From positions 1 through 55,106 of the IMG/VR virus record IMGVR_UViG_3300036715_000866: a stretch of 55,106 nt of DNA, one strand, 5' to 3'. Below are positions 34,801 through 41,466 of the stretch, one piece after another. Within the stretch, counting starts at the first letter, position 1. Each line of letters starts with the position of its first letter. The notes beneath the pieces were generated by a model that made no database searches, was not told where the DNA came from, and saw only the letters and a list, made by a program, of their open reading frames with translations. The stretch comes from a virus. The translations under genes were made by a program, and so were the position numbers.

Positions 34801-35969
34801 CACAGGCCGTCCGGCAGGGTCTTGTCGAGCGAGGTGTCGATGAAGTATTCCTCGGCCTTGCCCAGGTCTTTCTTGTCGTCCTTCAGCAGCGATCCGCGCG
34901 GGCCGTAGGGGGGATTGCCGATTGCGATGCCGACACGGCGCATATCCTGGGTGGCGAACCGCTCCAGGCTGGCGTTGACGATTTCATGGCCAGGATGCAG
35001 CGCCACGGCAATCTTGGAAGAAACAGGGTCCAATTCAACCCCGATCACCTTGACGCCTTGCGGCGCGGTATGCAGGAACACGCCTGTCGCGCAACTCGGC
35101 TCCAAGGCGGTTCCCTCCGGGAAACCAAGGCGCGCTGCGACAGCCCACATGGCGCCTGCCACGGCCGGGTCAGTATAGAACTCGTTGAGGCTGTCGCCGC
35201 AGCCGCCATTGCCGGAATATTGGCGCAGCACGGCAAGGTCGGCTTCGCTCATGTCGACAGGAGCCTTCTCGGCTACCAGGCGCGCGGCCTCGGCGTTGAG
35301 CGCGCGCCGTGCTGCCTTTCCGATACCGGCCGGGACGCCGAAGGTCGGCATCCTGGCTGGGTCGTAGGCTTCAGTGGTGGATGCCGGCGGCGTAGGGGTG
35401 ATGGTTGTTTCCACCTTTGGCGACTCGGCCGCCTTCGCATCCCATTCCGCCTTCAGTTCCGCATGCGCCGCCGTACCAACCGAAGGAATTCCGCCGATGC
35501 GGTCCTTGGCGAAGTCGGAGAAATACTTGAAGTCGGACGCCGACCGCTTTGCCTTGACTGGCTTCGGTGCGTTCGCTGGCGAAAACAGATCATCCACTGC
35601 CGGCGCCGGAGGGGTCATAGCCAACCGCGCTTCAACCGCATCCGCCGTGGTCTTCCCGACCCTGGCCATCTCCGCCACGAGGTGTGCGCGCTGCTCGCCG
35701 GTGAGCCCGTCCAGCATCGAGGCAATGCGGCGCTCGCCGCCCTTCTTGGCGATGAATTCACCAAGGATGTCGCGGGTTCCCTTCGGGGCCGGCGCTTCGC
35801 CGAATAAGTCGTTCTGCTCTGGAGCCTTCGGTTTGTCGGCGCGCTTCTTGCGATGGGTGGCGGCAGGGGGAACGAAGGTACCCTTCTTGTTGACGTATCC
35901 CGCCTGCATAACAGGCATGTCGAATAGTGCGGCCTGGTCTGCCTTGAGCAGAAAAAGAATGTGCTTCAT
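28821..35969 (-). CDS. DarB-like DNA methyltransferase-SNF2 helicase (with intein), anti-restriction
   Basis: 2382 residues (2025 after intein removal). The start is the ATG at 35969 (MKHILFLLKADQ) with CAGGACC upstream; an earlier ATG at 36095 would lie upstream of promoter F and in the Res stub. Features: module with AGYVNKKGTFV (about 20-35); N6-adenine methyltransferase with NPPY at 352-355; helicase with Walker A GLGK-T interrupted by the intein (residues 935-1291), DEMH at 1452-1455 and QRNGRGLRQG at about 1771; basic C-terminal third. P1 DarB has this same order of MTase then helicase and is injected to protect DNA from type I restriction. Function here is inferred. Confidence 0.8.
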   Translation of the reverse strand: MKHILFLLKADQAALFDMPVMQAGYVNKKGTFVPPAATHRKKRADKPKAPEQNDLFGEAPAPKGTRDILGEFIAKKGGERRIASMLDGLTGEQRAHLVAEMARVGKTTADAVEARLAMTPPAPAVDDLFSPANAPKPVKAKRSASDFKYFSDFAKDRIGGIPSVGTAAHAELKAEWDAKAAESPKVETTITPTPPASTTEAYDPARMPTFGVPAGIGKAARRALNAEAARLVAEKAPVDMSEADLAVLRQYSGNGGCGDSLNEFYTDPAVAGAMWAVAARLGFPEGTALEPSCATGVFLHTAPQGVKVIGVELDPVSSKIAVALHPGHEIVNASLERFATQDMRRVGIAIGNPPYGPRGSLLKDDKKDLGKAEEYFIDTSLDKTLPDGLCVMVVPAGIMDSKNGRAFRERMLRKAEFLGAQRMPNSAFEASHTDVTADIIYLRKRPDEVAGALGTVGQDVLRKLGVWDDEFLGGGYFEKRGAGNLFGSAGTAKRAFGEIYTVNGSMNGVPEEIAKFVPHPVGSTPDMPAILEALGDDAARNRAMTGAKSIPYQDTAKVGDIRTIDGVDYVLQGNPPRWRRVDEAMQTEAVTEAQALAGELDRLMTGQAADRPKLEADIRAWVARHGVPANNPNLLVAAATDKTLYRLIGAVGKDGALSDVVTGRMADRIEGTFDTVAHSLALKHESGEFTLDELAEAMGKDRDETLDHLTADASYAWGGLDRWAPMNFYLTGELWPKLDAAQALLANAALPPGMREKVEAQVKRLEDVIDAKSLEDVEIKVNSAFIPLRILDAWRDAQVAQAQADYPTSTYYQGLEPSSVTFDKGVYYVSGGVSDPLLTKYLNRSGVKKDDLPLVEKMNDEFKTWLAASKYREEVEDLYNRKFKGFVPKEFSGEPIDVPGLANHDKIKDYQWPGLRWALASGKGIIAADVGLGKAQPLDAKILTPAGWKLMGDIQVGDLVIAGDGTPTEVTGVFPQGAKEIFRVTFSDGAATECCAEHLWLTQTQIEKNNARRGCGDGGIPKVRALAEIMQTLRYRGSRNHAIPMIKNVEFAGPEVPLHPYLLGALIGDGSLVGFSPAITKPEQAILDAIAGMLPSGMIGKQFAPEGNRPSLRLRRDVIDCTTRNAVGAVLDVLGMKVHSPEKFIPDAYKFNSSEVRLAVLHGLMDTDGYVSKNGCAVQYTSTSQRLADDVVFLVQSLGGNAWISTKTPTFTHKGEKRTGRLAYTVGVRMPSGVVPFLHSRKVERFRESTKYLPIRYFDTIEPVGVKPAQCISVAHPSRLYVTDNFIVTHNTLRGLLLARMSKINGSAKKPGIVVPKSVLANWYAECQKWFPSAKVLTIGAEFTMKDGKLTGRDDNANERKRKYHDLSQNDYDFVIISEPAFQELDLDPITKENYYSKDFWVQRGDSLEQAGDKRRKRIKEAYEQAIAQREIGKRTDAIYFNDIGIDMLIADEMHHQKNLYAAKTRFGEAPKFLGGQGLSDRSMDFNLKARWLLENHGGKGIYGLTATPTKNSPLEIFSMLSHIAPEAFENIGIRNSEDFLDRFCEFTKDNILNTRGEIEEALVTSGFKNMGELREIMKRYIDRTTAEQVGLMLPARDDHLHFVTMSPAQEAVYADLRIQLEESARDKDATGDSHIFSIMDKMNKAALDLEILDPVAHAGEKSPKYAALAKHVAEGLADGGQVVFSDYIDSHDKIVAALVAAGIPRDKIGVINAQVASSSVKRQNIADAYNSGKLLVVIGNTATMGEGLNLQKGTTDIHHADLPWEPASMQQRNGRGLRQGNISEAVRIHTYLSKGSFDGYRHQAIAAKKDWQDLIWGGGDRVENLSREGKFSREDIQIMMAADPDAARAKFAADKALATAQHEAGERVKAASEFVRFQELKAGFKALKNKGTATAARLKQKLDAAHTALKSNRFFTAKAALDSDVPTVIQPQTGEAYHAGVAFQAVNDAGVDEGKFVVTGVNVRAGTVTVRDYAGTEKHSVDLETLRHGITHFKYDPEAEAKEVAAKMEKAAAEKVNSLKKYEDVYAMPSNVLTANKDAIQRQLFEGALGYKVAFPYQTPMVNKATGKVEMMKSYEIKGKEGTHDFLLPTDENKKKVEDAWMDARRTRTFGIDYVTRKPGKTETRAMSKYRDTGYDQRGVNPYSQLVNDQNQEKQSYGATTPTIRALKKRFEKQQLERVRRAKTFTEAIREAAPLGNVINPEKGHGAGVRWNRRALAILWAKARHDGVLGREMKSLVPKAPESRYDSGLHDAYAYHHTQDMSVHNALYRMAVESGQRDLAVAMAKAAEKHHPEGNAREALAAMSRGWGHTAAELRAMLKVAEKSGDADMTMAALGLTHNGLLQDYRYSGNSNRTVRDVIEESLNIAEKREAEGASKSKEAA
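32097..33167 (-). other. Intein with LAGLIDADG endonuclease, class 3-type
   Basis: 357 residues inserted after K934 inside GLGK|T of the helicase Walker A. It starts with Ala1 (AQPLDAKILTPAGWKLMGDI), not Cys or Ser, and ends VTHN before the extein Thr. Block B has C61xxH64-L-W66, block F has C337 (AQCISV), and the +1 residue is Thr: the Trp-Cys-Thr set of class 3 inteins, which use the block F Cys as first nucleophile. LAGLIDADG-type motifs LLGALIGDG (128-136) and LHGLMDTDG (227-235) show a homing endonuclease. Splicing is needed to restore the ATPase. Confidence 0.9.
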
Positions 35970-35995
35970 CGCCTGGTCCTGTGAGATTCCTGGCG

Positions 35996-36010
35996 ATGAT
36001 GGCGTCACGA
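35996..36010 (-). promoter_or_regulatory. Phage promoter motif, copy F (DarB-like gene)
   Basis: Minus strand: TCGTGAC GC CATCAT, 5 nt after the stop of the Res stub. The DarB-like ATG at 35969 follows after a leader of about 20 nt containing AGGA, so this copy gives a normal Shine-Dalgarno start, unlike A, B, D, G and H. Confidence 0.75.
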
Positions 36011-36015
36011 TTGTT

Positions 36016-36189
36016 TCAGTCGGCCGGGAAGCCAGACAGCGGGTGATACGGATTTCCCCGCCCCCACAGGCGTTCGGTGGTGGCGGTGAAGGCAATCGAT
36101 GGTGACGGCAGTTCGTGGCAGGCCTTGAAATAGGCTTCCACGCTGTCGAGCACTTGCTGTTGATAGATTTTCGGTGCGAATCCGGACAT
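36016..36189 (-). pseudogene. Type III restriction Res subunit, N-terminal stub
   Basis: 57 residues, MSGFAPKIYQQQVLDSVEAY followed by FKACHELPSPSIAFTATTER and ending LSGFPAD, then a stop. This looks like the first part of type III restriction endonuclease (Res) proteins, just before where the helicase Walker A should appear. It starts 3 nt after the Mod stop, as in a mod-res operon. The remaining 900 or so residues, including helicase and nuclease, are gone; promoter F follows at once. A deletion removed restriction but kept methylation. A short peptide may still be made. Confidence 0.7.
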
Positions 36190-36192
36190 GGC

Positions 36193-37905
36193 TTACACCT
36201 CCAGCGCGTAAGGGGTTTGCTTGAAGGTGATGCCCTCGCGCGCGGCGCGGGCCCCCATGCGATTGGCGGCGGCGTAGATCACTTTGGGGCCGTCGAACTC
36301 CGGCAGCACTTCGAACACCGGGCCGGTGAGCACGTTGCCGCCACCAACGGACTTATCCTTGAGGATACCGTTGTAGAGCAGGTAGATCGCGCGCCCCTCG
36401 TGCACGCCGAGCAGCGGCGAGTCAGCCTGGCCCGTAAAGCCGGTGCCGGTCTCGGCGAACCAGACGAACTCGGCCAGTTGCGCGAATTTCACGTCGCTGC
36501 GGATCTGACCATCTGCGTCGAACAGCGGCTCGGCGGACAGGCGGCAGAACTGGAAGCCGCCGCCGAGGCCTTCGATTGGGACTCGCTTCTTGCCGGCAAG
36601 CGGCGTGTAGCCCTCGATGGCCTTTCGGACGCGCTCGCGCGTCTTGTTCCGTGCCACGTCGTCGTTGAGTTCAATGAGGATGAAGCGAACGGGCGCTTTC
36701 AAGTGCTGATTCAGCCTGAGCACAGCGTGCGCCGTGGTGCCGGAGCCGCCAAAGCTATCGAGTACGAGGTCACCGGGCTCGACCACCATGCCCACCAGGT
36801 CGGAAATGACCTCGGAATCCTTCGGAAACGGAAACGCCCCGGCTCCGAGGATCGCTTCGACTTCCAGCGTGGCGGCCCGCCCGTCCTTGTAGAACACGCT
36901 CAGCATCGGCTCTTCGTCGATCTCGAACAGGTAGCTCTTGCAGTTCGGGATCGTCGTGTGGTCCTTGCCGAAGTGGATGCGAGGCGGGTCCTCGGCCAAA
37001 GCCGCCTTGGTGGTGTCCTCTTCCCATCGCCACCCGGTCGAGGGCATGGCGCAAGGCTGCTGGGTGACGGGGTGCAGGATGGGATAGCGCGGACGGTTCT
37101 CGCGACCATCATCGGGGCCCGCTAAGTTCGCCGCGAAGTACAGCCCGCGCTTATCAGACCAGTTGTAGTGCTTGTGCCCCTTGCGCGGATCACCCTTGGA
37201 CAGGGCGCGGTACCAAGCCATCATCTCCTTGCGGATCGCGGCGTGGTCATCACCGTGCTTCTTGCGCAAGCTCTCGTAGTGCTCCAGCACTGCGTCGATG
37301 CCCGGCTTCTTGCGTCGCCATCGGACATTTCGTTCTTTGAGCAGTGCTTTGTTGCGAGCGAAGGCAACGATGTATTCGTGCGTGACGGATACGAGCTTGG
37401 AATCGCCCTTCTTGCCCTTCTCCCAGACGATGGTGGCGACCTCATTGGAGGCGCCAAACACCTCGCGCATGAGGGCTTGAAGATTGCCGACCTCGTTGTC
37501 GTCGATGGAAACGAAGATCGCCCCATCCTCGCGCAAAAACTGCTTCAGCAGCACCAAGCGCGGGTACATCATCGACAACCAGCGGTCATGCCGGTCGAGC
37601 GTTTCGCCTGCCTTGCCCACCACCTCGCCCAGCCACTTGCGGATCTCCGGGCTGTTGACGTTGTCGTTGTAGACCCAGCCCTCGTTGCCGGTGTTGTACG
37701 GCGGGTCGATGTAGATGCACTTCACCTGCCCCGCGTAGCGCGGCAGCAGGGCTTTGAGCGCGTGCAGGTTGTCGCCCTGCACGATCAGATTGCCGCTCCC
37801 GCTGTTGCCGCAAGACAGTTCCGGCACCGGCTCCAGCTGGCGGACCGGCACCACCTTGTGGTGGTTGACAACGGCTTCTTTGCCGATCCAGTTGAGCGTG
37901 GGCAT
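36193..37905 (-). CDS. mod: Type III restriction-modification Mod methyltransferase
   Basis: 570 residues. DPPYNTG at 67-73 is motif IV, and SFGGSGTT at 384-391 is motif I (SAM binding), in the order motif IV then I typical of beta-class N6-adenine or N4-cytosine methyltransferases such as M.EcoP15I. The target recognition region would be about 140-340. SD AAGGA is 8 nt before the ATG. The companion Res is reduced to a stub. It would methylate phage and host DNA and so protect the phage from cognate type III enzymes. Specificity cannot be read from sequence. Confidence 0.85.
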   Translation of the reverse strand: MPTLNWIGKEAVVNHHKVVPVRQLEPVPELSCGNSGSGNLIVQGDNLHALKALLPRYAGQVKCIYIDPPYNTGNEGWVYNDNVNSPEIRKWLGEVVGKAGETLDRHDRWLSMMYPRLVLLKQFLREDGAIFVSIDDNEVGNLQALMREVFGASNEVATIVWEKGKKGDSKLVSVTHEYIVAFARNKALLKERNVRWRRKKPGIDAVLEHYESLRKKHGDDHAAIRKEMMAWYRALSKGDPRKGHKHYNWSDKRGLYFAANLAGPDDGRENRPRYPILHPVTQQPCAMPSTGWRWEEDTTKAALAEDPPRIHFGKDHTTIPNCKSYLFEIDEEPMLSVFYKDGRAATLEVEAILGAGAFPFPKDSEVISDLVGMVVEPGDLVLDSFGGSGTTAHAVLRLNQHLKAPVRFILIELNDDVARNKTRERVRKAIEGYTPLAGKKRVPIEGLGGGFQFCRLSAEPLFDADGQIRSDVKFAQLAEFVWFAETGTGFTGQADSPLLGVHEGRAIYLLYNGILKDKSVGGGNVLTGPVFEVLPEFDGPKVIYAAANRMGARAAREGITFKQTPYALEV

Positions 37906-37990
37906 TCAGGCCATCCTTCTATTTTTTGCGCAGAGATGCCGGGGCAGCGCCACCGTGTTTTTCTTCATCCGCGCCCTAGCCGCGTACCCA

Positions 37991-38152
37991 CTATCCAAGC
38001 AGCATTCCTCCCATGGGGCCGACGGCGGCGGAAAAGTCGTTGAAGCTGACGCCCTTTGTCGCCATGACATAGGGCGCCGCCATGGTGTAGCCCATCACCA
38101 CCAGCAGGGCTAGGACGGCGAGGAAGTTGGTCTTGCGGGTTCCTTCGGTCAT
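37991..38152 (-). CDS. Small membrane protein
   Basis: 53 residues: MTEGTRKTNFLAVLALLVVM at the N-terminus with one hydrophobic helix (about 9-31), then a Gly/Met-rich C-terminus (FSAAVGPMGGMLLG). It overlaps the stop of 38149-39666 (ATGA) and so is expressed with it. It could be a holin-like, a membrane-anchoring or a virion protein; nothing distinguishes these. About 85 nt without an obvious gene follow before the Mod start (a 20-codon frame MKKNTVALPRHLCAKNRRMA overlaps it). Confidence 0.55.
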   Translation of the reverse strand: MTEGTRKTNFLAVLALLVVMGYTMAAPYVMATKGVSFNDFSAAVGPMGGMLLG

Positions 38153-39666
38153 GATTGCTTCAGGAACAGGATGGCTTTTGCCATCGGCTTGGCACTGTCT
38201 TCCGCCATCACCTCGTCGACCTCTCCGGCCAGGTCAGGCCGCTTCTCGCGGATGTACCTCGCAATGGCCTGGCGATACTCGGCACGATTGCTCTCGAACA
38301 GGACACGGTACACATCATCCTTGCGCAGGCTGGCGATGGAATCAGCAGCCACCTTGATGTATTTCTCAATGTCGCCAGACGGCACTTGCGGCGTCACCTT
38401 TGCGCCCAGGTCCGCCGGCGCCTTCATCTCCGCCAGTTCCGCCCCCTGCTTCTTCTCCTCTTCCTTGTCGTCGGCATGACTGGGCGAGTTGAGTACGTCA
38501 ACCAGGTGCTCGTGCTCTTCGATGGCTTCATGCTTAGGCATGGAGTAGACAGCCTCCGCAAACAAATCCCCGGTATTCGGGTCCCGCTTGTGCCGGGTCT
38601 CCTTCGGCCTGGCAATGACGCCGGTGTGGTAGCTCTGCACCTTCACCGTCTTGCCGTTCACCACTCGGGTATGCGCTCGCACGTAGGACTTCATGAACAG
38701 CACCACCGGCGAACTACCGCCGAAGTCTCCCAGCATTTGCTTCATGTCAATCTCCATCCTCTTCGTGAGTTTCTTGCCGCGCACCATCTCGTCCGCCCGC
38801 GTGAGCAGGGTTCCGACATCGGCGTCGGTCCATCCCCCGACCCGCCATTGCAGGTAGTCGGCGGCCGTGTGCATGCCGGCCTGGCGCAGCGAAATCGCCA
38901 CGTCGCGCAGGGCTAGGCGGATGAATTGCGCCAGGTCATGCCAGCCATGCACGCGCACCAGGCTCTCCCGCTTCATCCCGGACAACACTTCGAGCGTGGC
39001 GGCGGCGACACCTTCGGCCGGCTGCCCGCGCGCCTTCACCAGGTCGCGCACGCGGCGGTTGCTGGCATGAATGCTGACCAGCAGGGAGTCAAGCACCGGC
39101 CCCTTCATGGCCTCCAGGGCGCAGCGCCGGCCGTCGCGCAGGAGCACATCGACTAGCTGCGTCTTGTTGCGGATATTCTTCGGGAACAGGTAGACGGTGC
39201 CGGCGTGGTAGAGACTTTCGACATCATCCTCGGCGCCGGCTTCCTTTATCCTCAAATACGCCTGCCATCCCAACTTCCCGCGCGCCTTCAGCGCATCCAT
39301 GCTTTCGACCACGGCTATGCCGATCTTGCCGCCAGCCGCGAACGCCTCGACGATGCGCCGCGCATCCTCTGCGGCCAGGTGCTGAGAGAGTTTGCCAACG
39401 CGGCGCGCCGGCCGCTTGTCTTCGTGCGGGGCGACATAGGTTCCGTCGCCGCGCCGGTACCCGGAAATGTGCGCCTTGATCATCTTCGGTTTGTCATTCG
39501 TGGCAAGCACTTTGACCTTGAACTCTTCCATCGGCATGGCGATGATTCCACCGAACACCCGTGGATCGTCGTAGTGGGCGAGAAACGCGCGCTTGGCTTC
39601 CTCCTCGCTGTCGTACCCCAGCATGACCTTTTGCTCGTCGCGCTTGGTGAAATCTGGGAAAGCCAT
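38149..39666 (-). CDS. Polyvalent cargo protein, C-terminal part of split pyrophosphatase-like gene
   Basis: 505 residues from the ATG at 39666 (MAFPDFTKRDEQKVMLGYDS). The first 55 residues continue the InPase-type domain whose N-terminal half is in the next frame upstream (39480-39929). Then comes ISGYRRGDGTYVAPHEDKR (about 69-87), a long helical region, and FMKSYVRAHTRVVNGKTVKV (about 320-340); it ends in AKAILFLKQS, like the start of other cargo proteins. The reading upstream of ATG 39666 is VVTT preceded by TAA. Polyvalent proteins with InPase domains occur near MuF genes in phages; catalytic function is not proven. Confidence 0.5.
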   Translation of the reverse strand: MAFPDFTKRDEQKVMLGYDSEEEAKRAFLAHYDDPRVFGGIIAMPMEEFKVKVLATNDKPKMIKAHISGYRRGDGTYVAPHEDKRPARRVGKLSQHLAAEDARRIVEAFAAGGKIGIAVVESMDALKARGKLGWQAYLRIKEAGAEDDVESLYHAGTVYLFPKNIRNKTQLVDVLLRDGRRCALEAMKGPVLDSLLVSIHASNRRVRDLVKARGQPAEGVAAATLEVLSGMKRESLVRVHGWHDLAQFIRLALRDVAISLRQAGMHTAADYLQWRVGGWTDADVGTLLTRADEMVRGKKLTKRMEIDMKQMLGDFGGSSPVVLFMKSYVRAHTRVVNGKTVKVQSYHTGVIARPKETRHKRDPNTGDLFAEAVYSMPKHEAIEEHEHLVDVLNSPSHADDKEEEKKQGAELAEMKAPADLGAKVTPQVPSGDIEKYIKVAADSIASLRKDDVYRVLFESNRAEYRQAIARYIREKRPDLAGEVDEVMAEDSAKPMAKAILFLKQS

Positions 39667-39929
39667 CGTGGTGACGACTTAGGCCATGCCAGCATCCTCG
39701 CTATAGGGCCGGCGAGAAACACGTCCACCTGGTCGCCGTCGACGCCCATGCTTCCGTTGATGTAGCCGTAGTCAGCCCGCATCTTGGTCGCCCACTTTTT
39801 TTCTGTTCGTTCCACACCACGGCGCACGCTGCCCTTCGGGTTTTCGATGGCGATTTCGAGCCCCATGAAACGGACGTGGCGCTTCTTGTAATTGCCTGCC
39901 TTGATCTGTGCTGGCGTTGGAATGCTCAT
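39480..39929 (-). CDS. InPase-like domain, N-terminal part, frameshifted
   Basis: The true domain runs for the first 74 residues (MSIPTPAQIKAGNYKKRHVR ... ENPKGSVRRGV ... MRADYGYINGSMGVDGDQVD ... VFLAGP). After the CCT at 39705-39707 the sense shifts: the in-frame continuation IARMLAWPKSSPRW is out of pattern, while another frame reads SEDAGMA, stop (TAA, 39679-39681), VVTTMAFPDFTKRDEQ, which restores the family. So a one-base deletion near 39705 and a Tyr-to-stop change within 30 nt break the gene. The 149-residue frame is a likely aberrant product. Confidence 0.5.
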   Translation of the reverse strand: MSIPTPAQIKAGNYKKRHVRFMGLEIAIENPKGSVRRGVERTEKKWATKMRADYGYINGSMGVDGDQVDVFLAGPIARMLAWPKSSPRWLSQISPSATSKRSCWGTTARRKPSARFSPTTTIHGCSVESSPCRWKSSRSKCLPRMTNRR

Positions 39930-40120
39930 GTCGCGCTCGCTTCGCCCGGCATTGTGCGCAGCGGCCCGCCGCCGCCAAACACCTTGGCCAGGCGCTCTAC
40001 CGGGTCAACAGGGCCGCAACGCGGGCAGACGTAGCATTGCGCGACGCCACCGGACACAGCCACCTCGGCACCGCAGTGCGGGCAGGATTTACCGTGATTC
40101 GCTCTAATTCCGGCCGGCAT
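39926..40120 (-). CDS. Small zinc-ribbon protein
   Basis: 64 residues, start MPAGIRANHGKSCPHCGAEV at 40120 overlapping the stop of the 129-residue gene (ATGA). CPHCG at about 13-17 and CPRCG at about 32-36 form a zinc ribbon. It overlaps the InPase fragment gene by 4 nt and so is coupled to it. Function unknown; zinc-ribbon proteins of this size are frequent in this genome. Confidence 0.55.
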   Translation of the reverse strand: MPAGIRANHGKSCPHCGAEVAVSGGVAQCYVCPRCGPVDPVERLAKVFGGGGPLRTMPGEASAT

Positions 40121-40509
40121 CACAGCGTCGCTCCCATGCGCCACAGGTCGTCCGCCTGGGCGGGTGAGACACCAAGGGCGGTGATCATCTGCATTACCAT
40201 CGGATGGTCGCGTTGCACCTCGGTGGAGAATTCCCACCAATCGCGCAGATCGCGCGTGCCGGCGGCGACGGCGGCTTCGACCACATCACGCAGGCCGGCG
40301 CTGTTGAGGGCGAGGCGAATCTGCCGGGCGGAAATCGCTGCTGGGGTGTTGGGCGGGGGGGGCGCCACCGGATCGCTCGCCGTCAGGTCCTCGCCAGTCC
40401 CGGCCACGACGCAAAGCATGCCGGGGTTGAGCGCCCGCGCCGTAGCGAGGTCGGCGACGATGGTGGAGAGGCGGGTCATTCCGTCTGGGGTGAGGATAGC
40501 GATTTTCAT
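40120..40509 (-). CDS. Small accessory structural protein
   Basis: 129 residues, MKIAILTPDGMTRLSTIVAD first, with a Pro-rich linker (PVAPPPPNTPAAI) and a C-terminal helix set (LALNSAGLRDVVEAAVAAGT). It lies 5 nt downstream of the glycine-rich gene and may be a chaperone or cap for it, as is common for tail adhesins. It has no recognisable family. Start chosen at 40509 because a longer frame overlaps the Gly-rich gene. Confidence 0.45.
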   Translation of the reverse strand: MKIAILTPDGMTRLSTIVADLATARALNPGMLCVVAGTGEDLTASDPVAPPPPNTPAAISARQIRLALNSAGLRDVVEAAVAAGTRDLRDWWEFSTEVQRDHPMVMQMITALGVSPAQADDLWRMGATL

Positions 40510-40514
40510 GGCGG

Positions 40515-41465
40515 TCACTCCTGGTATCGGATGATTACGGCGCCCTGGGTTCCGGCTGAGCCATCGCCGCCAGTCGTCCCGCCAGCGCCACCCGCACCAC
40601 CGGCCCCGAATCCCTGCACCGCGACCGTCGGGGCGACGGCGTTGCCGCCTACCCCACCGGCTACCGCCACACCACCCGGCGCGGCATAGCCAGGTGCACC
40701 GGACGGAAATCCGCTCATCGGTCCGCAACCGCCACCACCGTAACTGCCGGCCCCGTCGCCACCGTAATTCTGGTTGGCATTCCCTTGTCTGGTAGGCAGC
40801 CCCTGCATACGCACGGAGCCACCTTTGCCTCCGACATTCCCCGCCGTGACACCACCGCCAGGGCAGCCACCTACCTGGAACAGCGTTCCCGATCCTATTT
40901 GCGTGCGAGCTGGCACTGTGGAGCCGATATTGGTCCCCGCTGTTCCGGCGACCCCACTTACGCCCGGAATTTCTAGCGGAGTGACCCCTGTTGCGCTCGT
41001 GACTGCTGTACCGCTGGCCGCGCCAGCCTGCTGTACCGGAGGAGGAGTCACACACCCGACAATCACCTCGTTTAGTACTGTGGTTCCGTCAGCCGCCTTG
41101 AATTTTACGCTGGTTGAATTGCCAGCTTGAGCGGTCTGGCCACTCGCCAGCCCAGCCCGGCCGCCGGCACCGATAGTTATGTCCATCGTCACAGCGTTAG
41201 TTGGCACGGGCAGCAAAAAATCCTTGAGGTAGCTACCGGAACACCCACTGCCGCCGCCAGGGGCGTTGTTGGCGTGGCTGCCTCCAGGCGCCCCACCGCA
41301 TCCCCCCGCGACCATATCCACCAGCAGCACGCTGGCGCCAGCAGGGATAGGCACGCCTATAACCGACTCCGAGAAAATCCCCGGATACAGCGATTGCCCC
41401 ACGGCCTGGGTGAGCGTCTTCCAGCGGCCGGCGCCTCTCTTGCCGATTTGTCCATTCCCAGCCAT
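40515..41465 (-). CDS. Glycine-rich adhesin-like structural protein
   Basis: 316 residues, start MAGNGQIGKRGAGRWKTLTQ at 41465. It is built of Gly-rich repeats (GGAPGGSHANNAPGGGSG; GGDGAGSYGGGGCG; GAGGAGGAGG) and ends QGAVIIRYQE, a typical C-terminal strand of phage tail tip adhesins with polyglycine helices. Several Cys residues fall in Gly-rich loops. It lies in the head/accessory region, unusual for an adhesin. A virion surface role is inferred. Confidence 0.55.
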   Translation of the reverse strand: MAGNGQIGKRGAGRWKTLTQAVGQSLYPGIFSESVIGVPIPAGASVLLVDMVAGGCGGAPGGSHANNAPGGGSGCSGSYLKDFLLPVPTNAVTMDITIGAGGRAGLASGQTAQAGNSTSVKFKAADGTTVLNEVIVGCVTPPPVQQAGAASGTAVTSATGVTPLEIPGVSGVAGTAGTNIGSTVPARTQIGSGTLFQVGGCPGGGVTAGNVGGKGGSVRMQGLPTRQGNANQNYGGDGAGSYGGGGCGPMSGFPSGAPGYAAPGGVAVAGGVGGNAVAPTVAVQGFGAGGAGGAGGTTGGDGSAGTQGAVIIRYQE

Positions 41466-41466
41466 C

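Noticed and set aside
35970-36095. Longer start for the DarB-like protein (ATG at 36095)
   Set aside because: The extra 42 residues are Pro-rich and overlap the Res stub and promoter F; the ATG at 35969 has AGGA and matches cargo-protein N-termini.
22897-39681. Alternative genetic code (TAG or TAA read as amino acid)
   Set aside because: TAG and TAA end other well-defined genes here, and the affected genes also carry frameshifts, which recoding of stops would not explain.
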